From: Geopseudomonas aromaticivorans
GTDB lineage: Bacteria; Pseudomonadota; Gammaproteobacteria; Pseudomonadales; Pseudomonadaceae
Assembly: GCF_019097855.1 (NCBI RefSeq)
Contig: NZ_JAHRGL010000019.1
Coordinates: 186,001 to 250,000 of the forward strand
DNA length: 64,000 nt
Reading direction: 5' to 3'
Below, one piece after another: positions 8,483 through 16,810 of the stretch. Numbering within the stretch: the stretch's first letter is position 1; every line of letters starts with the position of its first letter. A program made the translations under genes and the position numbers. The notes beneath the pieces are model-generated. The model was not told the origin of the DNA. It was given only the letters and a program-made list of their open reading frames with translations, and did not search any database.

Positions 8483-9232
8483 TCAGCGGCAGATCTTGCG
8501 GGTGTCTTTCAGGGCGGCGTCGAGGCTCTCGCAGAGTTCGAAGTCCATCCCGGTGGATTCGGCGATGGCAAGCAAGTTCTGTGCCTCTCGTTGGCTGTAG
8601 GCCACAGTACGGCGTGCCGCCTCGAGGGTGTCCTGTTCCTGTTGGGCGTCCAACACTGGCCAGGTGATCAGGCCGATTTCCGCCAGGCTGCGGTTGACAT
8701 CGATGCGATTGGGGCCGAAGGCCTGGGCCTGCTTGAGGGCATGGGCGAACTCGTCGTCCAGTTCGCGCAGGTAGAGCTTGGTGTAGGCCAGGGCTACCCA
8801 GTTGTTGGGCCAGGTGGGGCGTGCCGCGCTGGCGGCGCGGAAGGCCTCGAGGGCGGCGCGGCGTGACGGTTCCGCTTCGGCAGCGCCGTAGGGTTGGCGG
8901 AACTGCTGCCACTGCAGCACGCGGCCGAGACGCTCGAGGTATTCGCCGTTGCTGCCGGGGTAGAGGTCGACGGCGCGCTGGGCAGCCGCGTGGGCCACCT
9001 GCCAGGCCTGCGGGCTGGGCTCGTTGCCTTTGGACTTCCAGTCGTCGAGGAACGCCTGAGCCTGGTAGCTGGCGATGCCGGCGAGCAGCAGGCAGCCACT
9101 GCCATACAGCAGGGGTAGGCTGAGGGTCAGGGCCAGGAGGGTGGCGAGGCGCTGCGTGAACGTCTTCACGTTTTGCGAATCGCTGCGCGTGCGCGAGCGA
9201 CGCCGGCTGGGGAGGGCAGTAGTAGTCGTCAT
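8483..9232 (-). CDS. VpsP-like polysaccharide biosynthesis protein
   Basis: 249 aa from ATG 9232. A TTG at 9247 in the same frame would overlap the phosphatase stop at 9240, so the ATG is preferred. One N-terminal TM/signal-anchor (about residues 28-55, core LALTLSLPLLYGSGCLLLAG) is followed by a helical periplasmic domain with TPR-like segments (QAWQVAHAAAQRAVDLYPGS; RRAALEAFRAASAARPTWPN; WVALAYTKLYLRELDDEF). This arrangement and its position beside a phosphotransferase and export genes match the VpsP family first named in Vibrio polysaccharide loci. The biochemical role is not known. It is probably a periplasmic scaffold. Confidence 0.7.
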   Translation of the reverse strand: MTTTTALPSRRRSRTRSDSQNVKTFTQRLATLLALTLSLPLLYGSGCLLLAGIASYQAQAFLDDWKSKGNEPSPQAWQVAHAAAQRAVDLYPGSNGEYLERLGRVLQWQQFRQPYGAAEAEPSRRAALEAFRAASAARPTWPNNWVALAYTKLYLRELDDEFAHALKQAQAFGPNRIDVNRSLAEIGLITWPVLDAQQEQDTLEAARRTVAYSQREAQNLLAIAESTGMDFELCESLDAALKDTRKICR

Positions 9233-9239
9233 GGGGTAT

Positions 9240-9965
9240 TCAGGCAAAGTGGCTTTGGGCGATCAGCCAGGGGGTGTCCTTGACCAGGCGTACGGCCTGG
9301 GTGTCGCCGACGATGCGGGCGGCGTGTTCCATGCCTTCGGTCAGTGCGGGAGGGCGGTGCTGCGCGTTGTGGGCGTCGCTGGCGAGGATGGTGACCAGGC
9401 CCTGTTCGAGCAGACTGTGGGCAAGGTCCTGGGCAACCTCACCGAAGTGGCCGGCCACCGAGGAGGCGGTGACCTGCAGCAGGCAGCCCTGTTCGAGGAA
9501 GGGCTTGAGCTTGCTGGGGGTGCGCATGATGCCTTTGTTGCGTTCGGGGTGGGCGATCATGGGCACGATGTTGCGTTGCAGCAGCCAGCGGGTCAGGCGC
9601 TCGGCGCCGAAGGGGATCTCGCTATGCGGGAACTCCAGCAGCAGGACCTGTTTGTCCTGCCAGCGGCCGAGGAAGGGCAGGTTGCCTTCGGCCTGGCTGG
9701 CCATCAGCTCCATGCCGAAGCGGACTTCGGCGGCCCAGCTTACCCGCAGGTCGATACCGGCCTGGTCGAGGCCGCGTACGAGTTGCTGGTGGGCGGACTG
9801 GATGCTGGCCGGGGTGTTGTCGTAGCGGCCGGGGTGGATGTGCGGGGTGCAGACCAGATGGGTGATGCCGTCCTGCACGGCGATGCGGGCCAGTTGCAGG
9901 GCAGTTTCCAGGTCGGGTGCGCCGTCGTCGATGCCGGGGAGCAGGTGGTTGTGCAGGTCGATCAT
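9240..9965 (-). CDS. CpsB/CapC-type PHP-domain tyrosine phosphatase (locus A)
   Basis: 241 aa, ATG 9965. The metal-binding motifs of the polymerase-and-histidinol-phosphatase fold are visible in order: MIDLHNHLLPGIDDG (1-15), TPHIHPGRYDN (about 40-50), FPHSEIPFG, MIAHPERN (about 135-142) and LASDAHN (about 195-201). In other capsule systems such enzymes dephosphorylate the tyrosine cluster of the Wzc-type kinase, and the kinase gene lies directly upstream. Unlike the locus B copy, it is separated from its kinase gene by ~250 bp containing three inverted repeats. Confidence 0.9.
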   Translation of the reverse strand: MIDLHNHLLPGIDDGAPDLETALQLARIAVQDGITHLVCTPHIHPGRYDNTPASIQSAHQQLVRGLDQAGIDLRVSWAAEVRFGMELMASQAEGNLPFLGRWQDKQVLLLEFPHSEIPFGAERLTRWLLQRNIVPMIAHPERNKGIMRTPSKLKPFLEQGCLLQVTASSVAGHFGEVAQDLAHSLLEQGLVTILASDAHNAQHRPPALTEGMEHAARIVGDTQAVRLVKDTPWLIAQSHFA

Positions 9966-10002
9966 GGGTCTGGTTCGGTATCACAGTATGGCCGCGGAGC
10001 GG

Positions 10003-10050
10003 CCCGCGCTGATCGTTCCCACGCGGGAGCGTGGGAACGATCAGCGCGGG
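10003..10050. repeat. Perfect inverted repeat, 22-nt arms
   Basis: Arms 10003-10024 and 10029-10050 are exact reverse complements around a 4-base loop (GGGA). The core CGTTCCCACG/CGTGGGAACG is of the type seen in dispersed intergenic repeats of pseudomonads. It lies inside the locus A operon between wzc and the phosphatase, so it would form a stable hairpin in the mRNA without a U-tract. Confidence 0.85.
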
Positions 10051-10072
10051 GGCGTAGGGGCGATCGGAGGTT

Positions 10073-10109
10073 TGTAGTGGAGCGGGTCGCAAATGAATTT
10101 GCTCCTACA
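10073..10109. repeat. Pseudomonas REP-like palindrome
   Basis: Outer imperfect arms TGTAGTGGAGC/GCTCCTACA enclose a perfect inner hairpin GCAAAT-GA-ATTTGC (10089-10102). The layout resembles the common 'GTAGGAGC...' REP elements of pseudomonads. It is the second of three different repeats in this gap. Confidence 0.65.
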
Positions 10110-10148
10110 TGGGGAGCACATTCGTTTGTGAGCCGGGTTGTTCCCTCT

Positions 10149-10187
10149 TCCCTGTCCCCTCTCCCGCGGCGGGAGAGGGGACAGGGA
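10149..10187. repeat. Perfect inverted repeat, 17-nt arms
   Basis: Arms 10149-10165 (TCCCTGTCCCCTCTCCC) and 10171-10187 are exact reverse complements around GCGGC. It lies ~30 bases downstream of the wzc stop. It may act as an mRNA-stabilising or weakly terminating hairpin inside the operon. There is no U-tract on the minus strand. Confidence 0.8.
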
Positions 10188-10215
10188 GGGGATAGGAGGC
10201 TGCGCTTATCTGGCT

Positions 10216-12459
10216 TTACGCTTTTTGGGCGTCGTTGCTGTAGCCGTAGTAGTCGTAGTAGCCGCCGTAGCTGTAGCCCTGCTTCTGTGCCTTCTTGATG
10301 TCGACCTGGTTGAGGATGACACCGGTGACCGGGGCGTTGTTCTGCAGCAGTTGGCCGACGCCTTTTTGCGCCAGCGGGATCGGCGTGGCTTCGGACTTGA
10401 TCACGTAGAGCAGCGCATTGGCGTGAGTGGCCAGAACGGTGGCGTCGCTGACCGCATGGGTCGGCGGGGAGTCGATGACGACGCGGTCGTACTGGCTGCG
10501 CAGAAGCTCGATGACCTTCTCGAAGCGTGCCGAGGACAGCAGTTCCAGCGGGTTGGGCGGTACGGCGCCGGCGCTGAGCATGTCGATGCCTTCGACGTGC
10601 TTGATGCAGTCTTCCAGCTTGGCGGTGCCGGCGATCAGGTTGGCCAGGCCCGGGGTGCCGACCGCGAAGTCGAAGTTCTTCGCCAGGGTCGGGCGACGCA
10701 TGTCGGCGTCGATCAGCAGCACCTTTTCCATCTGGCCGAGGGCGATGGCCAGGTTCGCGGACACCGTACTCTTGCCCTCGCCGGGGACCGAGGAGGTGAT
10801 CACCAGGATCTTGTGCGGCTCGTCCATGCCGGACAGCACCACGCCGGTGCGGATGGTACGCATCGACTCGCTGAAGCTCCTGTCGCCGTTGCTGCTGAAC
10901 ATGTGGGCGACTTCACCGCGCTGCTTGTCCTTGATCAGCGGCAGGATGCCCAGGACCGGCAGGTTGAGCTTGCTTTCGATCTGCTCGGTGCTCTTGAAGG
11001 TGTTGTTCAGTGCTTCGATCAGCAGGGTCAGGCCGGCGCCGACGAACAGGGCGAGCAGGCCGGCGATGGCGACGATCAGGCTCTTCTTCGGTTTGACCGG
11101 CGCGCTTGGCACGACGGCCTGGTCGACCACGCGGGCGTTGGCGCTTTCCAGGTCGGAGGTGGCGGCGGTTTCCTTCAGGCGAGTCATGAAGGTGTCGTAC
11201 AGGGCGCGGTTGGCATCCACCTCGCGCTGCAGTTCACGCAGCTTGAACTCCTTGCGGGAAATATCCTGGATCTGCGACTTGTTGGCGTTGAACGAGGCTT
11301 GCAGCGAGCTTTCGTTGGCGACGGCGAGCTGATAGTTGCGCTCGATACCGGCGACGATCTGTTCGACCTGGCCGCGCAGGCTGCCGGAGGCGGCGCTGAG
11401 GTCGGAGCGCGCGGCTTCCATGGCTGGGTGACGGGCGCCGTAGCGCTTGGACAGTTCGTCGACCTTGGCGCGGGCCTTGGCTTCGTCGGCCTTGAACTGC
11501 TGGATCAGCGGGTGGCCGAGGACGGCGGGGATGGTGGCGAGCTTTTCCCAGCCGCCGTCACGCATTGCCTGCACCTGGCGGTACTGGCTTTCCGCTTCGG
11601 CGCGCTGGCGACGAGCGTCGATCATGCGGTTGCCGGTCTGCGACAGTTCGGCTGCGCTGATGGTGGACACGCCGTCGACGTCGACCAGGTTTTCCTTCTC
11701 GCGGAAGGCCTGCAGGCGGTCTTCTGCCTTCTTCAGTGTGTTGCGCAGCTCACCGAGGCGGCTGTTCATCCAGTTGGTGGCGGTCAGCGACATGTCCATG
11801 GTCGCTTCCATCTGGCTTTCGATGAAACCGTTGGCTAGGGCGTTGGCGGCCTTGGCGGCCATGCGGGCGTCGGCCATCTCGACCTCGACGCGGACCAGCT
11901 GGCTCTTGCCTTGCGGAACGATGCTGACTTGCTCCATGAAGGCTTTGGTGACATCGTCGAGAATCTGCGCTTCGGTCGGGTCGACGCCTTCTTCGAGGTC
12001 TTCCGGCAGGGTGGCGGGCACGACCTGGTTGACGTTGAAGTTGGCGAGCAGGCCCTTGATGTCGATCAGCGGTTCGGGTTGCTGGCGCGGGTCGAACTCG
12101 GGGTGAGTGGTCAGGTTGAGCTGCTTGACCACGCGCTCGGCGAGGGCGCGCGACTTGAGCAGTTCGAACTGGGTCTGCAGGTATTCGTTGCCGGTACCTT
12201 CGAGGCCGTAGACCTGTTCGATCGAGACCACCTTGGCGGCCTGCTGTTCGATCAGCAGGGTGGCGCCGGCGCGGTAGATGGGGGTAAGGCTGAGGACCGC
12301 GAGGATCGCGACCAGTACCACCACCACGAACAGCGAGAGGATGCTCCACTTGCGGCGCCAGAGAGTCTGCCACAGTTGCAGTAGGTCGATCTCGTCGTCG
12401 TCGTCATCCTGGCGCTGGGCGATCAGGTTGCGCTCGTTAATCTGGGCGTTGCTTTCCAT
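10216..12459 (-). CDS. wzc: Wzc-type polysaccharide co-polymerase / tyrosine autokinase (locus A)
   Basis: 747 aa. Wzz domain with TM1 at about 38-62 (LSLFVVVVLVAILAVLSL), a long periplasmic coiled-coil region, and TM2 at about 445-470. The cytoplasmic BY-kinase domain has Walker A SSVPGEGKST (about 555), Walker A' LLIDADMRRP (about 583) and Walker B VVIDSPP (about 665). A C-terminal tyrosine cluster, YSYGGYYDYYGYS (about 728-740), holds the autophosphorylation sites. It should control chain length and export together with the Wza-like protein (3 bases upstream) and be reset by the PHP phosphatase downstream. Confidence 0.93.
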   Translation of the reverse strand: MESNAQINERNLIAQRQDDDDDEIDLLQLWQTLWRRKWSILSLFVVVVLVAILAVLSLTPIYRAGATLLIEQQAAKVVSIEQVYGLEGTGNEYLQTQFELLKSRALAERVVKQLNLTTHPEFDPRQQPEPLIDIKGLLANFNVNQVVPATLPEDLEEGVDPTEAQILDDVTKAFMEQVSIVPQGKSQLVRVEVEMADARMAAKAANALANGFIESQMEATMDMSLTATNWMNSRLGELRNTLKKAEDRLQAFREKENLVDVDGVSTISAAELSQTGNRMIDARRQRAEAESQYRQVQAMRDGGWEKLATIPAVLGHPLIQQFKADEAKARAKVDELSKRYGARHPAMEAARSDLSAASGSLRGQVEQIVAGIERNYQLAVANESSLQASFNANKSQIQDISRKEFKLRELQREVDANRALYDTFMTRLKETAATSDLESANARVVDQAVVPSAPVKPKKSLIVAIAGLLALFVGAGLTLLIEALNNTFKSTEQIESKLNLPVLGILPLIKDKQRGEVAHMFSSNGDRSFSESMRTIRTGVVLSGMDEPHKILVITSSVPGEGKSTVSANLAIALGQMEKVLLIDADMRRPTLAKNFDFAVGTPGLANLIAGTAKLEDCIKHVEGIDMLSAGAVPPNPLELLSSARFEKVIELLRSQYDRVVIDSPPTHAVSDATVLATHANALLYVIKSEATPIPLAQKGVGQLLQNNAPVTGVILNQVDIKKAQKQGYSYGGYYDYYGYSNDAQKA

Positions 12460-12462
12460 TAT

Positions 12463-12999
12463 TTAAAAGAAACCCTGGTCAATGGTAATGGTGTCGCCGG
12501 GCATCACGACGGTGTCGAGCGTGGCTTTTTCGGGAGTGCGGCTGGCGTCCTGGTCACGGATGATGGTGATGCGACCTTCGGAGGCACGCTCAGTCAGACC
12601 GCCGGCCAGGGCAGCGGCGCGGCGCAAGGTCAGGCCGGGCTGGAACGGGTAGCCGCCGGGCTTTTGCACTTCGCCGCTGATGAAGAATTCGCGGTAGGTG
12701 AGCACGCTGACCGAGACGCGCGGGTCGACCAGGTAGTCGCCCTTCAGGCTTTCGGTGAGCAGTTGCTCGATTTCGGCGGCGGTCTTGCCCTTGGCGCGGA
12801 CGTCGCCGATGAAGGGATAGGAGAAGATGCCGGCATCGTTGAGGCGGATTTCCTCGATGCTGAGATCCTTTTCACCGAAGACGTTGATGCGGATGACGTC
12901 GCCCGAGGCCAGTTTGTAGGTAGAGGCGTTTTCTGCCTGGGCGGAAGCGTTACCCAGCAAGAAGCAAAGCATCAAGCTGAAAAAATAGCGGAATAGCAT
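12463..12999 (-). CDS. Polysaccharide export protein, short Wza-like form (locus A)
   Basis: 178 aa with a signal peptide (about 1-22, cleavage after NASAQA; no lipobox cysteine seen). The Poly_export domain starts YKLASGDVIRINVFGE. A SLBB-like segment follows (REFFISGEVQKPGGYPFQPG, about 105-124), then LTLRRAAALAGGLTERA. E. coli Wza is about twice as long and has a C-terminal membrane helix that is absent here. This short form would therefore need a separate outer-membrane pore, probably the beta-barrel encoded just upstream. It is 3 bases from the wzc start, so translation is likely coupled. Confidence 0.88.
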   Translation of the reverse strand: MLFRYFFSLMLCFLLGNASAQAENASTYKLASGDVIRINVFGEKDLSIEEIRLNDAGIFSYPFIGDVRAKGKTAAEIEQLLTESLKGDYLVDPRVSVSVLTYREFFISGEVQKPGGYPFQPGLTLRRAAALAGGLTERASEGRITIIRDQDASRTPEKATLDTVVMPGDTITIDQGFF

Positions 13000-13200
13000 A
13001 TATCTTAAGTTCTCGGTGGATTTTCAAGTGTCTGAAGGAGAGTAAGCCGATTTTTCAGTGCTGCAGGATCGCCAGAGCCCTTGCAGCCCGTGGGCTTGAG
13101 CTGCCCAGGGCTGCGGAAAGGTCGAAATACTTCTCTTCGAATACTTATTGGCAGTGGCGTGTGTCGCGAGAGCCTCACGCGTTGCTCGGTAGATTCCGAC

Positions 13201-14424
13201 TCACAGGCTGGCGTTGATGGTCAGCGCATAAATGTTGCGTTCATAGCTCTCGCTATTCACGTCCGAATCGTTTTCGCTGTACTTGTAGCCCAGGCCAATA
13301 TCCAGCCAGCGGCGCATCTCATAGGTCAGGCCGAGGCCGATATTGTTGAGTTTGTCTTCGCGATTGCTGTCCAGATACTCAAGATCCATGCGCGTGTAGC
13401 TCAGGTCCGAGTAAAGGTGCTCTATCCAGTAGTGCTTCCAGCCCAGGGTGGTGGTTTGCAGCTTTACGGCGCTGTCGTCGTTGGTGTTCCGAACGGTTGT
13501 GTCGGTACCGTCGCCAATGGTGCCTACGCTGTTGCTGCCTTCGTCAAATGCCCGGCGCGTGGTCAATCTGAAGGTGGAATAGGTGCGTGGCTTCCAGGTG
13601 GCGCCGACCTCCCACATGCCGGTAGAGGCAGTGTCGATGCCGGAGTTGTCGTAATCCTTCTGGCCACGGCCGACCTTGATGCTGCCGGAGGTCTTGGCGG
13701 TCGCGTCCCACGTTACGCCAGTCAGCAGGTCGATATTGGTGCTGCTGCTGTTGGTATCGCTGATGTAGTCATAGTCGGTATGACGAGCTTCGAGCAGCAG
13801 CCGGGTGTCCGGTGCTACACGATAGTAAAAGGTGCTGCGCAGGGCGGTGGTGTCACGCTCCTCGTCATCGTTCAGATGATTGCTGTTGCTATAGCGCAGT
13901 TCGTCATAGTTGGCGCCGAGGTCGATTTGCGCGCGAGCGGTGCGGGCGCCGTAAGTGTAAACGCCGCCGATGGTTTTACTGTTGTATTGGTCGTTTTCCT
14001 GGTTTTGGTTCAGCGTGGCTGTTTCTTCGATATCGCGATAGCCAGCGTTCAGCTTGAGGCGATTTCGTGCGTTGAACTCAAGGTTGGATTCGGCGGTAAA
14101 GATATGATCGGTATTGTTGTCTTTCTGGCTTGAGTGAAAGGTGTCGCTGGATGCCGTGTAGTTAATTAGGTAACCACTTTTGTTGCCTTTGCCGGCGAGC
14201 GTGAAGCTCGGCGCTAGGGTGGTTATCCAGGAGGATTGCTCGTTGTTGTCGTCGGCGTGGAAGTTGTCGTCGTAAACTTCTTTGAGTTGCAGCGTTGGAA
14301 TGAAAAGGGTGCTTTCGGTTAGCTTGATATATTGCGGCTCTATGGCCCAAGAAGTGATGCTGGCAGCCATGGCCAAGGTGGTTGCCGTTGCTGTCAAGGC
14401 ATTCTTGGTAAGTTTTTTGCTCAT
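13201..14424 (-). CDS. Outer-membrane beta-barrel protein of the polysaccharide locus (VpsM/BBP2-like)
   Basis: 407 aa from ATG 14424, preceded by AGAGGACC. Upstream codons in the frame are not needed. The signal peptide is MSKKLTKNALTATATTLAMA.. to about residue 27 (SWA). The mature part is rich in alternating polar/hydrophobic strands with many Tyr, Asn, Asp and Thr residues (for example LQLKEVYDDNFHADDNNEQ; RLKLNAGYRDIEETATL) and ends in a typical barrel C-terminus (IYALTINASL). In related clusters such barrels are proposed outer-membrane exit pores. Locus B has no counterpart. Confidence 0.8.
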   Translation of the reverse strand: MSKKLTKNALTATATTLAMAASITSWAIEPQYIKLTESTLFIPTLQLKEVYDDNFHADDNNEQSSWITTLAPSFTLAGKGNKSGYLINYTASSDTFHSSQKDNNTDHIFTAESNLEFNARNRLKLNAGYRDIEETATLNQNQENDQYNSKTIGGVYTYGARTARAQIDLGANYDELRYSNSNHLNDDEERDTTALRSTFYYRVAPDTRLLLEARHTDYDYISDTNSSSTNIDLLTGVTWDATAKTSGSIKVGRGQKDYDNSGIDTASTGMWEVGATWKPRTYSTFRLTTRRAFDEGSNSVGTIGDGTDTTVRNTNDDSAVKLQTTTLGWKHYWIEHLYSDLSYTRMDLEYLDSNREDKLNNIGLGLTYEMRRWLDIGLGYKYSENDSDVNSESYERNIYALTINASL

Positions 14425-14506
14425 CAGCTTGGTCCTCTTTTTTTGCCGCGAGGTACTTGCTTGGGAAGAGGTAACTGCCACAGCGAATGCTGTGGCAGTT
14501 GTTTTA

Positions 14507-15022
14507 TCAGCTCGGGCTTGCAATGACGTTCGAGACGTTCTGCTTCGCTGCTTCCACAGCAGCAAGTGCTGCGTCAAGCAGTGCTTGTTGCTGTTGAGCT
14601 ACTTGGGCTGCTTTTGCTTGAGCCTCGGCGACCTTTTGCTGGGCCTCCAGAACTTTTGCTTTAGCGGCTTCTACTGCGGCGAGGTTTTCTGCGGTCGCTT
14701 CCTTAGCTGCCAGCTTTTCAGCCTTGATGACTGCTTTTTCGGCCAGCTTGGTTGCTTTTTGTTCAGCCTTCAGTTCTTTCGTGGCCGCAACGGTTGCTGC
14801 TTTGGCTTGCTTCTTGACGACTGCAGCTGCTTTTTTCTCGGCTGCGAGTGCCAGTTTAGCAGCCTTGACGGCAGCCGCCTTGAGCGCCTTCTCCTCCTTC
14901 GGAGTCAGGGCTTGCTGGGTGGTTTCCACAGCGCTGGTGGTGGTGACGGTGGATTCCGCAGCAACGACCTGGCCGGCAGTCAGGGCGACCGCGAGGGAGA
15001 GCATGGTCAAGGTTTTTTTCAT
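14507..15022 (-). CDS. Secreted Lys/Ala-rich helical protein of unknown function
   Basis: 171 aa from ATG 15022 (GAGGA Shine-Dalgarno 8 bases upstream). A clear signal peptide, MKKTLTMLSLAVALTAG.., is cleaved near VVAA-E. From about residue 40 on it is almost only Ala, Lys, Glu, Val and Gln (KALKAAAVKAAKLALAAEKK; KVLEAQQKVAEAQAKAAQVA), giving a highly charged, continuous helix or coiled coil. The composition recalls histone H1-like/AlgP-like repeats, but the protein is exported. It lies between the beta-CASP gene and the outer-membrane barrel gene. A role in binding the acidic polysaccharide or spanning the periplasm is possible but unproven. No conserved domain is recognised. Confidence 0.75.
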   Translation of the reverse strand: MKKTLTMLSLAVALTAGQVVAAESTVTTTSAVETTQQALTPKEEKALKAAAVKAAKLALAAEKKAAAVVKKQAKAATVAATKELKAEQKATKLAEKAVIKAEKLAAKEATAENLAAVEAAKAKVLEAQQKVAEAQAKAAQVAQQQQALLDAALAAVEAAKQNVSNVIASPS

Positions 15023-15280
15023 TGGGTATATCCTCATGTGGTACATCATTGTGACTTGTCGCAGAGTGCTGGAGATATCCGAACACCTCGCAAGCAGTGC
15101 GACGTGGGTGCATGCAAATCCGGAAGATCGCATACGCTCTCTAGTTACAGGGGTATGGTGACCGCCAGGATGGCTGGCTATCGTTCGGCTGGGGAGCCGG
15201 CGCTCTGACGGTACGATACCGCTCAAAATCTCGACTTGCGCTCTGGGTGCGGCGCGTAATTTCTATCGTCGCATCCGAGC

Positions 15281-16708
15281 TCATTGGTTTGCTGTGTGAA
15301 TTGCCACATTCCGAGCATTGTGCCGGTAACGCTCATGCAAAGCACGGGCCAGTTGCGTTTTGGCGCCATCCTCGCCATGCACCAGGCGAATTTCGCTTGG
15401 CCAGTGGCGCATGCGGGTGACGAAGTTGATCAGTCCCTGTTGGTCGGCGTGCGCCGAATAGCCGCCGAGGGTCTCGATACCGGCGCGGATGTCGATGCGC
15501 TCGCCGTCCAGATCGACATAGCCGCCCTTGGGACCGTATTGCTGGATGATCTGGCCGGGTGTGCCTTTGGCCTGGTAGCCCACGAACAGCACGTTGTGGC
15601 GCCGGTCGCCGAGCATGGCCTTGAGGTAGTCGACGATGCGCCCCCCGCTGCACATACCGCTGGCCGCGATGACGATGGCCGGGCGTGCGCTGTCGGCCAG
15701 GTGGCGAACCATGCTCAGGTGGTCGCTGTGGCTGTCGACGGTGAGCAGGTTGCTGAACTTCAGCGGATTGCGGCCCTGGTTGACGCGCTTGAGTGCTTCC
15801 TTGTCCCAGAAGGGCTGCAGTTGCTGGTAGACCTCGGTGAAGCGGCTGGCCAGCGGGGAGTCGAGAATGATCGGCAGGTCGGGCCAGGGGGTTGTGTCGG
15901 CGGATTTGAGCTTCATCCGGTGGATGATGTCTTCCAGTTCGTACAGCAGTTCCTGGGTGCGGCCGATGCTGAAGGCGGGGATCAGTACCGTGCCGTTGTC
16001 GGCCAGAGCCTTTTCGATCACGCCCTGCAGGCGCTTGCGCCGGGTTGCGCGCGGTTCGTGAGTGCGGTCGCCGTAGGTGCTTTCCAGGATCAGGGTGTCG
16101 GCTGACCACGGGGACTTGGGGGCCGGCAGCAGCGGAGTGTGTGTCGATCCCAGGTCGCCGGAGAAGACGATGCGTTTTTTCTCGCCGCTCGCGCGGTAGT
16201 GCAGGTCGCACTCGACGTAGGCCGAGCCGAGGATGTGGCCGGCACGCTGCAGGCGGATGCGCGCGTGCAGTTGCGGGTTGTCGACTATGTTGAACCAGGT
16301 CTTGTAGGGCAATGCGATGGTGCGGGTTTCGATGAGCTTGAGGTAACGCTCGAGCAGCTTGGTATCGCGACTGATGCCGAGGCGGAAGGCGTCTTCCAGG
16401 ACCAGCGGCAGCAGCTTGGCGGAGGGCTCGCTGCACAGGATCGGGCCTTTGAAGCCGGCAGCCAGCAGCTGCGGCAGGCGACCGATGTGATCGACATGCA
16501 CATGGGTGGCGATCAGGGCCCTGATGTTGGCGGTTTCGAAGTCGATCTGTAGCTGGTTGGCGTTGTTGAGACCGTCGGCCGAGGTTTCCGCGCCCTGGAA
16601 CAACCCACAGTCGATCAGCAGGCTATGCTGGTCATCCATCAGCAGCTGGTGGCAGGAGCCGGTGACACCGTGGGCGGCTCCGTGATGCAGGATTTGCGGG
16701 TAGGGCAT
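15281..16708 (-). CDS. Metallo-beta-lactamase/beta-CASP family hydrolase (predicted RNase-like), first gene after ops A
   Basis: 475 aa, ATG 16708. MBL motifs: LLIDCGLFQG (about 29-38), THVHVDHIGRLP (HxHxDH, about 68-79), FSGDLGSTHTPLL (about 178-190) and ESTYGDR. The beta-CASP part has AFSIGRTQELLY (about 248-259), ASGMCSGGRIVDYLK (about 352-366) and GGYSAHADQQGL near residue 420. The fold is that of RNA-processing exo/endonucleases. It begins 43 bases downstream of the ops element and precedes the polysaccharide genes on the same strand, so it is likely co-transcribed with them. Whether it acts on RNA here is inference. Confidence 0.9.
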   Translation of the reverse strand: MPYPQILHHGAAHGVTGSCHQLLMDDQHSLLIDCGLFQGAETSADGLNNANQLQIDFETANIRALIATHVHVDHIGRLPQLLAAGFKGPILCSEPSAKLLPLVLEDAFRLGISRDTKLLERYLKLIETRTIALPYKTWFNIVDNPQLHARIRLQRAGHILGSAYVECDLHYRASGEKKRIVFSGDLGSTHTPLLPAPKSPWSADTLILESTYGDRTHEPRATRRKRLQGVIEKALADNGTVLIPAFSIGRTQELLYELEDIIHRMKLKSADTTPWPDLPIILDSPLASRFTEVYQQLQPFWDKEALKRVNQGRNPLKFSNLLTVDSHSDHLSMVRHLADSARPAIVIAASGMCSGGRIVDYLKAMLGDRRHNVLFVGYQAKGTPGQIIQQYGPKGGYVDLDGERIDIRAGIETLGGYSAHADQQGLINFVTRMRHWPSEIRLVHGEDGAKTQLARALHERYRHNARNVAIHTANQ

Positions 16709-16750
16709 GTGTTAGTCCATTAACAGTATGCGGTGAGGTTGGCGGGTTTC

Positions 16751-16765
16751 AGGCACGCTACCGCC
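16751..16765 (-). promoter_or_regulatory. ops / JUMPstart core element (locus A)
   Basis: On the minus strand this reads GGCGGTAGCGTGCCT, containing the ops core GGCGGTAGCGT at which RfaH is loaded onto paused RNA polymerase. Conservation with the locus B copy extends beyond the core: both have CGGAAAATC upstream, TGGG directly before the core, and CTGAA after it. It lies 43 bases upstream of the beta-CASP gene. rfaH itself ends ~210 bases further upstream. Confidence 0.88.
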
Positions 16766-16810
16766 CCAGGATTTTCCGTCAAGTCCTGAGAACGCGTTTC
16801 TAAATGCACG

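Noticed and set aside
8483-9247. TTG start at 9247 for the VpsP-like gene
   Set aside because: It would overlap the phosphatase stop at 9240. The in-frame ATG at 9232 removes the overlap.
10138-11838. 566-codon plus-strand frame opposite wzc
   Set aside because: Shadow frame of a GC-rich gene. The minus-strand Wzc has Walker motifs and a tyrosine cluster.
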